Source: Haloferax sp. Q22 (GTDB lineage: Archaea; Halobacteriota; Halobacteria; Halobacteriales; Haloferacaceae). Taken from it: a DNA stretch of 64,000 nt. Location: the NCBI RefSeq assembly GCF_001482285.1, contig NZ_LOEP01000027.1:62001-126000 (forward strand). Reading direction: 5' to 3'. Shown here in pieces: positions 16,415-23,798 of this stretch. A model generated the notes under the pieces. The model saw only the letters and a list, made by a program, of their open reading frames with translations. It was not told the DNA's origin and made no database searches. The position numbers and the translations under genes are program-made. Position 1 is the first letter of the stretch. Every line of letters begins with the position of its first letter.

Positions 16415-17452
16415 TCAGTTCCACTCGACGCCGCGGACCTCGAAGCGCGCGCCGCCGAGCTCCGAGTCGGTCACGTCGAACTGCCAGCCGTGCAGGTCGG
16501 CGATTCGCCGCGCCGTCGAGAGATGTGGGGAGTCGTAATCGACGCCGAGCAACTGGTTCGGACTCGCGGTCGTCGCCGCGCGCTCTGCCGGCGACGGACC
16601 GGGACCGTCGTCGTCGACGTAGAACCCGTCGGCGGTCGTCCCCACGACGGTACTAACGGGCGGCCCGCGAGAGTCGGTCCGCTCGAAACAGTTCGTGAGC
16701 ACCGCGACCAGAAACAGTCCGAACAGATGGGTGTCGGCCGAGAGCGTCCCGTCGCCGACGACCCGGAGCGAGGCGTCGTCACCGTCGTCGAGCGACGCGA
16801 CCGCCCACGCCTCCGCGACGTGCGCACGGAAGTCCACCGGCGCGAGATCGAGCGTACTCGGTTGCTCGGCGGCGTCGATACCCCATTCGACGAGCGACTC
16901 GATTCGAGAGAGACTCTCGGAGAGCGCGACGGCGGCGTCGCCGTCGGCCGAGGCGAGTCGCTCGGCCGACTCGGCGGCCGACGCAAGGTGAGTCTTGAGC
17001 TCCGACGCGAGCGAGCCGACGAGCGCCGCGAGGTGTTCGTTCTTCTCGTTGACCTGCAGTTCCGCGAGCCGTCTGTCGGTGATGTCGTAGTGGACGACGA
17101 GCGCGAAGCCCCCATGTCTCGGCGTGTCTATCGGGACGACGCGGAGCGAGAACCACCGGTACACCGCGGGCGAGTGACACGGGTACTCGGCGGTGAAACA
17201 GTCGCGGTCGCCGCGGAGCACCGCGCGGATGCCGTCGGCGACGACGCCGGCGATTTCGTCGGTCTCGCGGGCCGCGTCGCACACGTCGAGGTAGTTGACG
17301 CCCGTCGAATCGGGGTCGCCGACGTAGTCGTTCGCGTCGGCGAACGTCCGCCACGCCCGGTTCGTGTAGACGATGTCTCCGTGTCTGTCGAGGAGGGCAA
17401 TCGTCGCCGGGAACTCCTCGAACCCGCGTTCGATGAGCGAGACGTCGTCCAT
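16415..17452 (-). CDS. PAS domain pseudo-histidine kinase
   Basis: This 345-residue protein, starting at ATG 17452, has an N-terminal PAS domain (about residues 8-130; TIALLDRHGDIVYTNRAW). A helical dimerisation segment follows (about residues 135-205), then a HATPase-like domain (about residues 245-340) with FYVDDDGPGPSPAE as the G1 box. Where haloarchaeal kinases have SHDLRNPL, this protein has ASELKTHL, so Ser replaces the phospho-accepting His. The N-box is also weak (LFLVAVLTNCFERTD). No receiver gene is adjacent. It is probably a sensor acting by binding, or a decayed kinase. A GTG at 17494 is the alternative start. Confidence 0.82.
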   Translation of the reverse strand: MDDVSLIERGFEEFPATIALLDRHGDIVYTNRAWRTFADANDYVGDPDSTGVNYLDVCDAARETDEIAGVVADGIRAVLRGDRDCFTAEYPCHSPAVYRWFSLRVVPIDTPRHGGFALVVHYDITDRRLAELQVNEKNEHLAALVGSLASELKTHLASAAESAERLASADGDAAVALSESLSRIESLVEWGIDAAEQPSTLDLAPVDFRAHVAEAWAVASLDDGDDASLRVVGDGTLSADTHLFGLFLVAVLTNCFERTDSRGPPVSTVVGTTADGFYVDDDGPGPSPAERAATTASPNQLLGVDYDSPHLSTARRIADLHGWQFDVTDSELGGARFEVRGVEWN

Positions 17453-17614
17453 CACGGAGCGTACGTCGGGAAACCGTTTGACAGTTTCTACCACAGTAGG
17501 TCCGAAATACGAGCCGCGTCGCTCGCTGGAAAACGTATCAGAAAAATCAACGTTCGTCCGGCTGCGGCCGGGTGCAATCGGCCGCGGATTCGAGTTCGGT
17601 CGCGGTCGCGGTGG

Positions 17615-18697
17615 TCAGTCCGAGGCGACGGCTCGGGGCTTATGCTCGTTTCCCTCTGTACCCGCCATGGCGAGCACGTCGTCGAAGAACCCGAGCGAGT
17701 CGTGGGGACCGGGGTGGGCTTCGGGGTGGTACTGGCGCGTGATGACGCTCAGTTCCTCGCTGGCGAGGCCCTCGGCGGTGTCGTCGTTGACGTTGACCTG
17801 CGTCACGTCGAGTTGGTCGCCGGGGTCGGCGACGGTGTAGCCGTGGTTCTGGGTCGTCATGACGACCTTTCCGCTCTGAAGGTCGCGGACGGGCTGGTTG
17901 ACGCCGCGGTGGCCGAAGGCCATCTTCTCGGTGGTGCCGCCGAGCGCGCTGGCGACGATCTGCTGGCCGAGGCAGATGCCCGCCAGCGGGACCTCGCCGG
18001 CGAACTCCTCGACGAGTTCGCGCGTCGCGGTGTAGTTCTCGGGGTCGCCGGGGCCGTTCGAGATGAACAGCACGTCGGGGTCGAGCGCGGTCACGTCCTC
18101 GGCGTCCGCATCGTAGGGGAGCACGTGGACCGTCGCACCGCGGTCGACGAGTGAGTCCACGATGGAGCCCTTCGCGCCGCAGTCGACGAGCGCGACGGTG
18201 GTGTCGCCGTCGCCCTCGAACGTCGTCAGCTCGGTCGTGGTGACCTGCGCACCGATGTCGACGTGCTCGCTCATGCCCTTACACTGCGCGAGTTCTTCCT
18301 TCGCGTCCTCGGGGGTCACGTCCTCGCCGACGGCGATTCCGACCTTCATCGCGCCCTCCTCGCGGATGGACGTGACGAGGTCGCGCGTGTCGAGATGGTC
18401 GACCGCTGGGACGCCCTCGTCGGCGAGCCACTCGACGACCTCCTCGGTGAACTCGCGTGCGACGGCCGCCCGAGGGTGGACCCGGTCGGACTCGAATCGC
18501 TCGGCTCGGACGCCGTAGTTCCCGATGAGGGGGTACGAGAAGGTGAGCACTTGTTCTTCGTACGAAGGGTCGGTCAGACTCTCTTCGTATCCCGTATATG
18601 CGGTTGTGAACACCAGTTCACCGCGTGTGCGCCCCGGAACACGGCCACGCGCTTCGACCACGCGACCGTCTTCCAGCGCCAGATAGGCGTCCGACAT
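17615..18697 (-). CDS. carA: Carbamoyl-phosphate synthase small subunit
   Basis: This 360-residue glutaminase subunit supplies ammonia for carbamoyl phosphate, used for pyrimidines and arginine. The N-terminal CPSase domain (MSDAYLALEDGRVVEARGR at ATG 18697; FTTAYTGYEESLTDPSY) is followed by a class-I glutamine amidotransferase domain. Its nucleophile Cys lies in LAGICLGQQ near residue 240 and its His-Glu pair in QYHPEAHPGP near residue 328. carB is not in the window. The gene is divergent from an Lrp-family regulator across 97 bp that contain a perfect 15-bp palindrome. A TATA-like ACTTATGC lies about 27 bp upstream of the ATG, suggesting a leaderless transcript. Confidence 0.97.
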   Translation of the reverse strand: MSDAYLALEDGRVVEARGRVPGRTRGELVFTTAYTGYEESLTDPSYEEQVLTFSYPLIGNYGVRAERFESDRVHPRAAVAREFTEEVVEWLADEGVPAVDHLDTRDLVTSIREEGAMKVGIAVGEDVTPEDAKEELAQCKGMSEHVDIGAQVTTTELTTFEGDGDTTVALVDCGAKGSIVDSLVDRGATVHVLPYDADAEDVTALDPDVLFISNGPGDPENYTATRELVEEFAGEVPLAGICLGQQIVASALGGTTEKMAFGHRGVNQPVRDLQSGKVVMTTQNHGYTVADPGDQLDVTQVNVNDDTAEGLASEELSVITRQYHPEAHPGPHDSLGFFDDVLAMAGTEGNEHKPRAVASD

Positions 18698-18748
18698 TAC
18701 GAGAAACGAACGGAACACGGGTGCATAAGTGTTACTTTCGAAGTCGAG

Positions 18749-18763
18749 TTACGAAATTCGTAA
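18749..18763. promoter_or_regulatory. Perfect 15-bp palindrome, candidate Lrp operator
   Basis: TTACGAA-A-TTCGTAA forms a perfect inverted repeat between carA (ATG 18697) and the Lrp gene (ATG 18795). It lies just upstream of the Lrp gene's TATA-like GGTAAGTC (near 18766-18773) and 52 bp from the carA start. Lrp/AsnC proteins bind short palindromes as dimers and usually control their own gene. The position fits joint control of both genes, which is inference. Confidence 0.7.
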
Positions 18764-18794
18764 TCGGTAAGTCGCTGGGGACGGCACGTGAGAT

Positions 18795-19208
18795 ATGGAC
18801 GAGCTTGACCGACGCATCCTCGATATCCTTCGACGGGACGCTCGGACCCCAAACACGGAGATTGCGGCCGAAGTCGGGACCTCCGAGGGGACCGTCAGAA
18901 ACCGCGTCGAGCGGTTGGTCGAGGAAGGCGTCATCGAGCGCTTTACGATTTCGACCCGCACGGGGAACCTGAAGGCGATGATAGAGGTGACCGTCGCGGT
19001 CGACGTGGACACCAACGACGTGTCCGAGTTGATGGCCGACTGGAAGGACGTCGACTTCGTCTGGCAGGTCTCCGGCGAGGAGGACATCGTCCTCGTCGTC
19101 GACGCCGCCGACACCCGCGCCGTCAACGACCTCATCACCCGCGCCCGCGAGCACGACGACGTGAAGAGCACGAAGACCCGCCTGATTCTCGACGAGCGCC
19201 TCGGCTAA
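18795..19208 (+). CDS. Lrp/AsnC family regulator, divergent from carA
   Basis: This 137-residue protein has an N-terminal winged helix (LDRRILDILRRDARTPNTEI, TSEGTVRNRVERLVEEGVIE) and a C-terminal RAM effector domain (MIEVTVAVDVDTNDVSELM, VWQVSGEEDIVLVVDAADT). The length is standard for minimal Lrp proteins. It is read away from carA, with a perfect palindrome between the two promoters. The most economical idea is that it controls carbamoyl-phosphate synthesis in response to an amino acid such as glutamine, plus its own expression. The ligand is not readable from sequence. Confidence 0.94.
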   Translation: MDELDRRILDILRRDARTPNTEIAAEVGTSEGTVRNRVERLVEEGVIERFTISTRTGNLKAMIEVTVAVDVDTNDVSELMADWKDVDFVWQVSGEEDIVLVVDAADTRAVNDLITRAREHDDVKSTKTRLILDERLG

Positions 19209-19280
19209 TTGCGCGCCGCCGCCGCGTGGTCCGCGGTTCGCATCGAAGCTTAGTTGACCCCCGACTCCGACGGAAGGCAC

Positions 19281-19850
19281 ATGAGCAACGCAGCGGCCGA
19301 CGAGGCTACTGAACTCCACAAGAACGCAGCGCAGGACGTCATCGCCGTCGACTCCGACGACAACGCCGAGGGGACGGTCAACCGACTCGACGCCCACACG
19401 GGCGACGGTATCCGCCACCGCGCCTTCACCTGCCTCGTGTTCAACGAGGAGGGACAGATACTCCTCGCCCAGCGCGCGCCCAACAAGCGCCTGTGGGACA
19501 CCTCCTGGGACGGCACCGTCGCGTCTCACCCCGTCGAGGGACAGACCCAAGAGGAAGCCACCGAAGAGCGCCTCGAAGAGGAACTCGGCATCTCGCCCGA
19601 TCAGTACTCCGACCTCCGGGTCACGGACAAGTTCGAGTACAAGCGCTACTACGAGAACGCCGGCCTCGAATGGGAGGTCTGTGCCGTCCTGAAGGTCACG
19701 CTCGAAGACACCACGCTCGACCCCGACGAAGAGGAAATCGCGGGCATGCTCTGGGTTGACTACGAGCACCTCCACGACCACCCCGAGTGGTACCGTCAAC
19801 TGCGTCTCTGCCCGTGGTTCGAAATCGCCATGCGCCGTGACTTCGAGTAG
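19281..19850 (+). CDS. idi: Type I isopentenyl-diphosphate isomerase (Nudix fold), catalytic Cys absent
   Basis: This 189-residue protein aligns with type I IDI, which converts IPP to DMAPP for isoprenoid lipids and carotenoids. Metal ligands match E. coli H25, H32, H69, E114 and E116: His39, His46, His83, Glu130 and Glu132 (HTGDGIRHRAF, ASHPVEG, EWEVCAV). At the place of the E. coli catalytic Cys67 there is Ala81 (TVASHP). The Nudix helix is EEATEERLEEELG. The ATG at 19281 gives the conserved length. Its stop overlaps the GTG start of the desampylase gene. It may be an isomerase with altered chemistry or a Nudix hydrolase. Confidence 0.8.
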   Translation: MSNAAADEATELHKNAAQDVIAVDSDDNAEGTVNRLDAHTGDGIRHRAFTCLVFNEEGQILLAQRAPNKRLWDTSWDGTVASHPVEGQTQEEATEERLEEELGISPDQYSDLRVTDKFEYKRYYENAGLEWEVCAVLKVTLEDTTLDPDEEEIAGMLWVDYEHLHDHPEWYRQLRLCPWFEIAMRRDFE

Positions 19851-20256
19851 GCTCTCGATCGAACGAGACGCGCAGGATTCGGTTCTCTCGCACGCCCGCA
19901 AGGGTGCCGCCAGCGACCCGCCCGCGGAGGTCTGCGGCGTCCTCGCCGGTGACAGCGACGCGCGCACCGTCACCGCCGCTCACCCCGTTTCGAACGTCGC
20001 CGACGAGCCGCGGGTCGCTTACGAACTCGACCCCGAAGAGACCGTTTCGATTATCGAAGCCGTCGAGTCCGCGGGCGACGACGCGGTCGGCTTCTACCAC
20101 TCGCACCCCGAGTCCGCCCCCGTCCCGAGCGCGGCCGACCGGGAACAGGCGTCGTGGCCGGGCTACGTCTATCTCATCTGCTCGCCCGACGGCCGGATGA
20201 CGGCCCACGAGTGGACCGGAAACGAGTTCAGCGAACTCGCTATCGCGGTCGAGTAA
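19837..20256 (+). CDS. jamm1: JAMM/MPN+ metalloprotease, desampylase HvJAMM1
   Basis: This 139-residue protein cleaves ubiquitin-like SAMP modifiers from target proteins. Starting at GTG 19837 (MTSSRLSIE), the JAMM zinc residues fall at Glu31 (PAEVCG), His88 and His90 (YHSHPE), Ser98 and Asp101 (PSAAD). These are the positions I recall for H. volcanii HvJAMM1, which supports both identity and start. The gene overlaps the end of idi by 14 bp in another frame, so its translation is probably coupled to idi. It is a single-domain enzyme without an RPN11-type insert. SAMP genes themselves are not in this window. Confidence 0.95.
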   Translation: MTSSRLSIERDAQDSVLSHARKGAASDPPAEVCGVLAGDSDARTVTAAHPVSNVADEPRVAYELDPEETVSIIEAVESAGDDAVGFYHSHPESAPVPSAADREQASWPGYVYLICSPDGRMTAHEWTGNEFSELAIAVE

Positions 20257-20344
20257 CTCGTCGGCCTCCCGAACCTTCGCCGGTGCGCCGCGACCGCCGG
20301 CACGCTTCGGTGAGAATATCCTTACTCAGTTCACAGACGCAGCC

Positions 20345-21043
20345 ATGGAACCCGACCGCTACGACGACCTCGACGGACAGGTCGCGCTCGTCACCGGCGC
20401 GAACCGAGGCATCGGCCGCCAGATAGCCGAGAACCTCCGCGACCGCGGCGCGACGGTGTACGCGGGGTCGCGCAGCGTCACGAACGAGACGCCAGAGGGG
20501 ACGGAGCGAGTCCTCCTCGACGTGACCCAAGAAGGCGACATCGAGGAGGTCGTCGACGGCATCTTCGCCGACCAGAACCGCCTCGACATCCTCGTCAACA
20601 ACGCCGGCATCGCCGAGGATGGTGATGACATCGTCGCCGAACCGACCGAGCGAATCGACCGCACCCTCGGCGTCAACCTCCGCGGGCCGATGCTCCTGTG
20701 CAAGCACGCGGTTCCCCTCCTCCTCCAGTCCGACGGCGGCCGCGTCGTCAACGTCTCGTCGGGCATGGGCGCGCTCGGCGAGGAGCAGTCCGGCGGGTCG
20801 CCCGCGTATCGAATCTCGAAGACCGGCCTCAACGGCCTCACGGTCTACCTCGACGGCCAGTACGGCGACGACGGCCTCATCGCCAACTCGGTGTGTCCCG
20901 GCTGGGTCCGCACCGACATGGGTGGCGAGGAGGCCAACCGGCCGGTCGAGAAGGGCGCGGAGACGCCGACGTGGCTCGCGACGTTCAAGCCCGGCGCGCC
21001 CGCGGGGAAGTTCTGGCGCGACAAGGAAGTCATCGACTGGTAA
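20345..21043 (+). CDS. Short-chain dehydrogenase/reductase
   Basis: This 232-residue classical SDR has the Rossmann motif TGANRGIGRQIAE near residue 20. It also has NNAGIAE, the catalytic Ser in NVSSGMGAL near residue 138, and Tyr-Lys in YRISKTG near residue 157. Asp follows the second strand poorly (AGSRSVTN), so NADP(H) is likely. The substrate is unknown. The gene follows the desampylase gene on the same strand after 88 bp and is convergent with kynureninase. Confidence 0.9.
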   Translation: MEPDRYDDLDGQVALVTGANRGIGRQIAENLRDRGATVYAGSRSVTNETPEGTERVLLDVTQEGDIEEVVDGIFADQNRLDILVNNAGIAEDGDDIVAEPTERIDRTLGVNLRGPMLLCKHAVPLLLQSDGGRVVNVSSGMGALGEEQSGGSPAYRISKTGLNGLTVYLDGQYGDDGLIANSVCPGWVRTDMGGEEANRPVEKGAETPTWLATFKPGAPAGKFWRDKEVIDW

Positions 21044-21070
21044 GCGACCGACGCCCCGCCGCCGCGGCCC

Positions 21071-22375
21071 TCACGTCACGCCGCCGCTCTGCTTCTCGAA
21101 CGCCTCGTATTCGTCTTCGTCCAGAATCTCGCGGTAGTGCTCGACCGCCCGGTACACGTCCTCGAAGCCGACGTACGCCGGCGCGGGCGCCATGCGAACG
21201 ACGTTGGGTTGGCGGAAGTCCACGACGACGCCGCGCTCCTTGAGCGCGAGGCTGACGCGGTAGGCCTCTGGATGTTCGACCGCGACGTGGCCGCCGCGGG
21301 CCGCGGGGTCACGCGGCGTGCCGACCTCGCACTCGGGCAGTCGCTCGTCCACGAGGTCGATGAGGTAGTCCGTGAGCGCCAGCGACTTCTCGCGGAGGGC
21401 GGCCACGCCGCCCGCGTCCTCGACGATGTCGAGCGCGCCGTCGAGTGGGGCCGCGGACAGCACCGGGACCGTCCCCGACTGGAACGCGCCGGCCGACTGC
21501 GCCGGCTCGTAGGTCATCGCCATGTCGAACTGCGTCTCCTTGTCGTTGCCCCACCAGCCGGCGAGCGCGGGCGTGACGCCGAAGTGGCGCTCGTTGACGT
21601 AGAGGCCGGCGATGGAGCCGGGGCCGGCGTTGAGATACTTGTAGTGACACCAGACGGCGAAGTCCGCGCCGACCTCGGAGAGCCGGTGCGGGACCGCGCC
21701 GACCGAGTGCGCGAGGTCGAAGCCGGCCAGCGCGCCGGCGTCGTGCGCCGCCTCGGTGATGGTCTCGATGTCGAACAGTTGGCCGCTCCGGTAGAGGACC
21801 GAGGGGAGAAACACCATTCCCACGTCGTCGTCGATGGCGTCGAGTACGTCCTCGGTCTTGATGGTCCGCCCGTCGCGGGTCTCGACCACGCGGAGCGCCT
21901 CGTCGGGGTCGCGGCCGGCCGCTCGGAGTTGCGCGCGAATCGCGTAGTGGTCCGTCGGGAAGTCGAGGTCGTCGACGACGATGTTCTCGCCGCGGGCGGG
22001 GTCGTAGAACGTGCCGACGAGTGCGTGGATGTTGACGGTGGTGGAGTTGGCGACGACGACCTCGTCGGGGTTCGCGCCGACGAGCGGGGCGAGTCGCTCG
22101 CCCAGTCGCTCGCCGTAGGTGAACCACTCCGGGTCGGCGTCGGTCCATCCGCGGATGGCGAGGTCGCGCCACTCGTCGATGACGCGTTCGAGCGCCGCTT
22201 CGGCGTCGACGGAGAGCGGGCCGAGCGAGTTACCGTCCATGTACAGTTCGCCCTCGGGGACGTAGAACCGGTCGCGGAGGTCCGAAAGCGGGTCCGCCGC
22301 GTCCATCTCGCGGGCGGCGTCGACGGTGAAGTCGTCGGCAATGTCGGTAATGTCGGAGTCGTCGAAGTCAGTCAT
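21071..22375 (-). CDS. kynU: Kynureninase
   Basis: This 434-residue PLP enzyme of fold type I hydrolyses kynurenine (or 3-hydroxykynurenine) to anthranilate and alanine in tryptophan degradation. The PLP lysine lies in WCHYKYLNAGPGS near residue 237. GNSLGPLS near the N-terminus and FDLAHSVGAVPHRL (Asp for the pyridine N) are family motifs. Substrate-region sequence includes GWWGNDKETQFDM. No tryptophan dioxygenase or formamidase gene is nearby. ATG 22375 begins MTDFDDSD, a typical acidic haloarchaeal N-terminus. Confidence 0.95.
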   Translation of the reverse strand: MTDFDDSDITDIADDFTVDAAREMDAADPLSDLRDRFYVPEGELYMDGNSLGPLSVDAEAALERVIDEWRDLAIRGWTDADPEWFTYGERLGERLAPLVGANPDEVVVANSTTVNIHALVGTFYDPARGENIVVDDLDFPTDHYAIRAQLRAAGRDPDEALRVVETRDGRTIKTEDVLDAIDDDVGMVFLPSVLYRSGQLFDIETITEAAHDAGALAGFDLAHSVGAVPHRLSEVGADFAVWCHYKYLNAGPGSIAGLYVNERHFGVTPALAGWWGNDKETQFDMAMTYEPAQSAGAFQSGTVPVLSAAPLDGALDIVEDAGGVAALREKSLALTDYLIDLVDERLPECEVGTPRDPAARGGHVAVEHPEAYRVSLALKERGVVVDFRQPNVVRMAPAPAYVGFEDVYRAVEHYREILDEDEYEAFEKQSGGVT

Positions 22376-22444
22376 ACGTCGACCCGAAGCGCTCGCGCGA
22401 CAAGTAGGTACGCGGCCGCGCTGGAAAAAGAGGGCTGAGTCCGC

Positions 22445-23488
22445 TTATTCGGCGTCGGTCGCTGCCGCCTCGGCCTCGCGGGCGAGTCGGTCGTAGGCGG
22501 CCCACGAGGGGTCAACGTCGGGGTGCTCGATTCGTTCGCCGTCCACGACGACGCCCTCGCCCGCGACGACGGTGCCGGCGACGCCGACGGGGGTACCGCG
22601 GGCGTCGAGCGCGGCGACCACGTCGTCCGTGACCGAGGGGTCCGTGGCGACGACGAGCGACCCGGCGGTGGTCGAGCGCCACGGGTCGATGCCGAGGAAG
22701 TCGCAGGTCTCGCGGACGCCGGGGCGAATCGGGATGCTCGACTCGTCGATTTCGAGTTGGACGCCCGCGCTCTCGGCGATTTCGTTGAGTGCGCCGTGGA
22801 CGCCGCACTCGGTGGCGTCGTGCATGGCGTGGACGCCGCGGCCGCCGGCGGCCGAGACGGTCATCGCGTCGCGGACGGCGTCGGTCTCGTCGAGCCGTGC
22901 CTGTGCGGCCGCAAGCACGTCGTCGTCGAGGTCGGCGAACGCGTCCGGAAAGAGCGTCGTCAGAAGGCCGGTCGCCTCGACGCCCGGCCCCTTCGTCACG
23001 AGCACGTCGTCGCCGGGTCTCGCGCCGTCCGGACGGACCACGTCGTCGTGGTCGCCGACGGCGAGAGCGGTTGCGCCACCGACCCACGGGTACGAACAGC
23101 CGGCGTAGCGGGCGGTGTGGCCCGTGACGATGCTGACGCCGAGGTCGTCGGCCTCGTCGTGCATCGCTTCCCAGAGTTCGGCGAACTGCGCGTCGGTCAT
23201 CTCGGGTGGGAGCGTAAAGGAGACGGCGAGGTGCGAGGGGTCCAGCCCCGAGACGGCGATGTCCGAGAGGACGATGTCGATGGCGAACCGGCCCGCACGC
23301 TCGAAGCCGAGCGCGGGGAGCACGGAGACGGGGTCGGTCGCGATGGCGACGGCGGTGCCGTCGATGTCGAGGAGGCCGAAGTCGACGCCGTGGGTCGGGC
23401 CGAGCGCCACGTCGTCGCGGGCCGCGCCCAACCGCGGGTAGATGTACTCGTCGAAGAACTCGCGGTCGACCTTTCCGAGGTCGGTCAT
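22445..23488 (-). CDS. HypE-like AIR synthase family protein
   Basis: This 347-residue protein, starting MTDLGKVDREFFDEY at ATG 23488, has the two-domain AIR synthase (PurM/HypE/ThiL) fold. ATP-binding residues lie in FGLLDIDGTAVAIATDPVS and GFERAGRFAIDIVLSDIAV. The second domain has VTKGPGVEATGLL and MHDATECGVHGALNE. It is closest to HypE, but lacks the C-terminal Cys that HypE uses to make the Ni-Fe hydrogenase cyanide ligand. It ends AEAAATDAE. No hydrogenase genes are in the window. It is probably an ATP-dependent enzyme acting on another carboxamide or phosphate substrate. Confidence 0.82.
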   Translation of the reverse strand: MTDLGKVDREFFDEYIYPRLGAARDDVALGPTHGVDFGLLDIDGTAVAIATDPVSVLPALGFERAGRFAIDIVLSDIAVSGLDPSHLAVSFTLPPEMTDAQFAELWEAMHDEADDLGVSIVTGHTARYAGCSYPWVGGATALAVGDHDDVVRPDGARPGDDVLVTKGPGVEATGLLTTLFPDAFADLDDDVLAAAQARLDETDAVRDAMTVSAAGGRGVHAMHDATECGVHGALNEIAESAGVQLEIDESSIPIRPGVRETCDFLGIDPWRSTTAGSLVVATDPSVTDDVVAALDARGTPVGVAGTVVAGEGVVVDGERIEHPDVDPSWAAYDRLAREAEAAATDAE

Positions 23489-23798
23489 ACGCGTCCTGCG
23501 AGGGCCGCGAGTAAGAACGTACTCATCCGGCGACGACGGGCGTCCCGGTGGGGTCGAGGCCCGGTCGTCGGCGCGGCCGCTCACCGGTCAAAAGGTGGGA
23601 CGGTCCCCCGTCCCTGCTCATGAAGAGACGCGGAGACGGTTCGAAGGGGCATGGAAAGTCCCACCACCGGACTGCCCGCGTCGCTTCAACCTGAACGCCG
23701 GACGTACAAGAACCTCGCTAAGTTCCCTCGATGGACCTATATAGCTCCAGTGAGGTTGCGGAGAATACTGCCGCCACACCGGAATCGACCGACGGCGG
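23489..23798. other. 310-bp intergenic region with hairpins
   Basis: No convincing gene was found between the 5' end of the HypE-like gene and the 3' end of the broken hydrolase. It contains a strong stem GGGACGG/CCGTCCC (23597-23603 and 23608-23614, 4-nt loop), a second short stem AGTCC/GGACT, and a TATA-like CTATATAG near 23735. A GGAAAGTCCC segment is reminiscent of RNase P conserved region I, but nothing else of that RNA is present. Confidence 0.4.

Noticed and set aside
23640..23670. RNase P RNA-like GGAAAGTCCC
   Set aside because: The other universal RNase P elements and the overall length are missing nearby.
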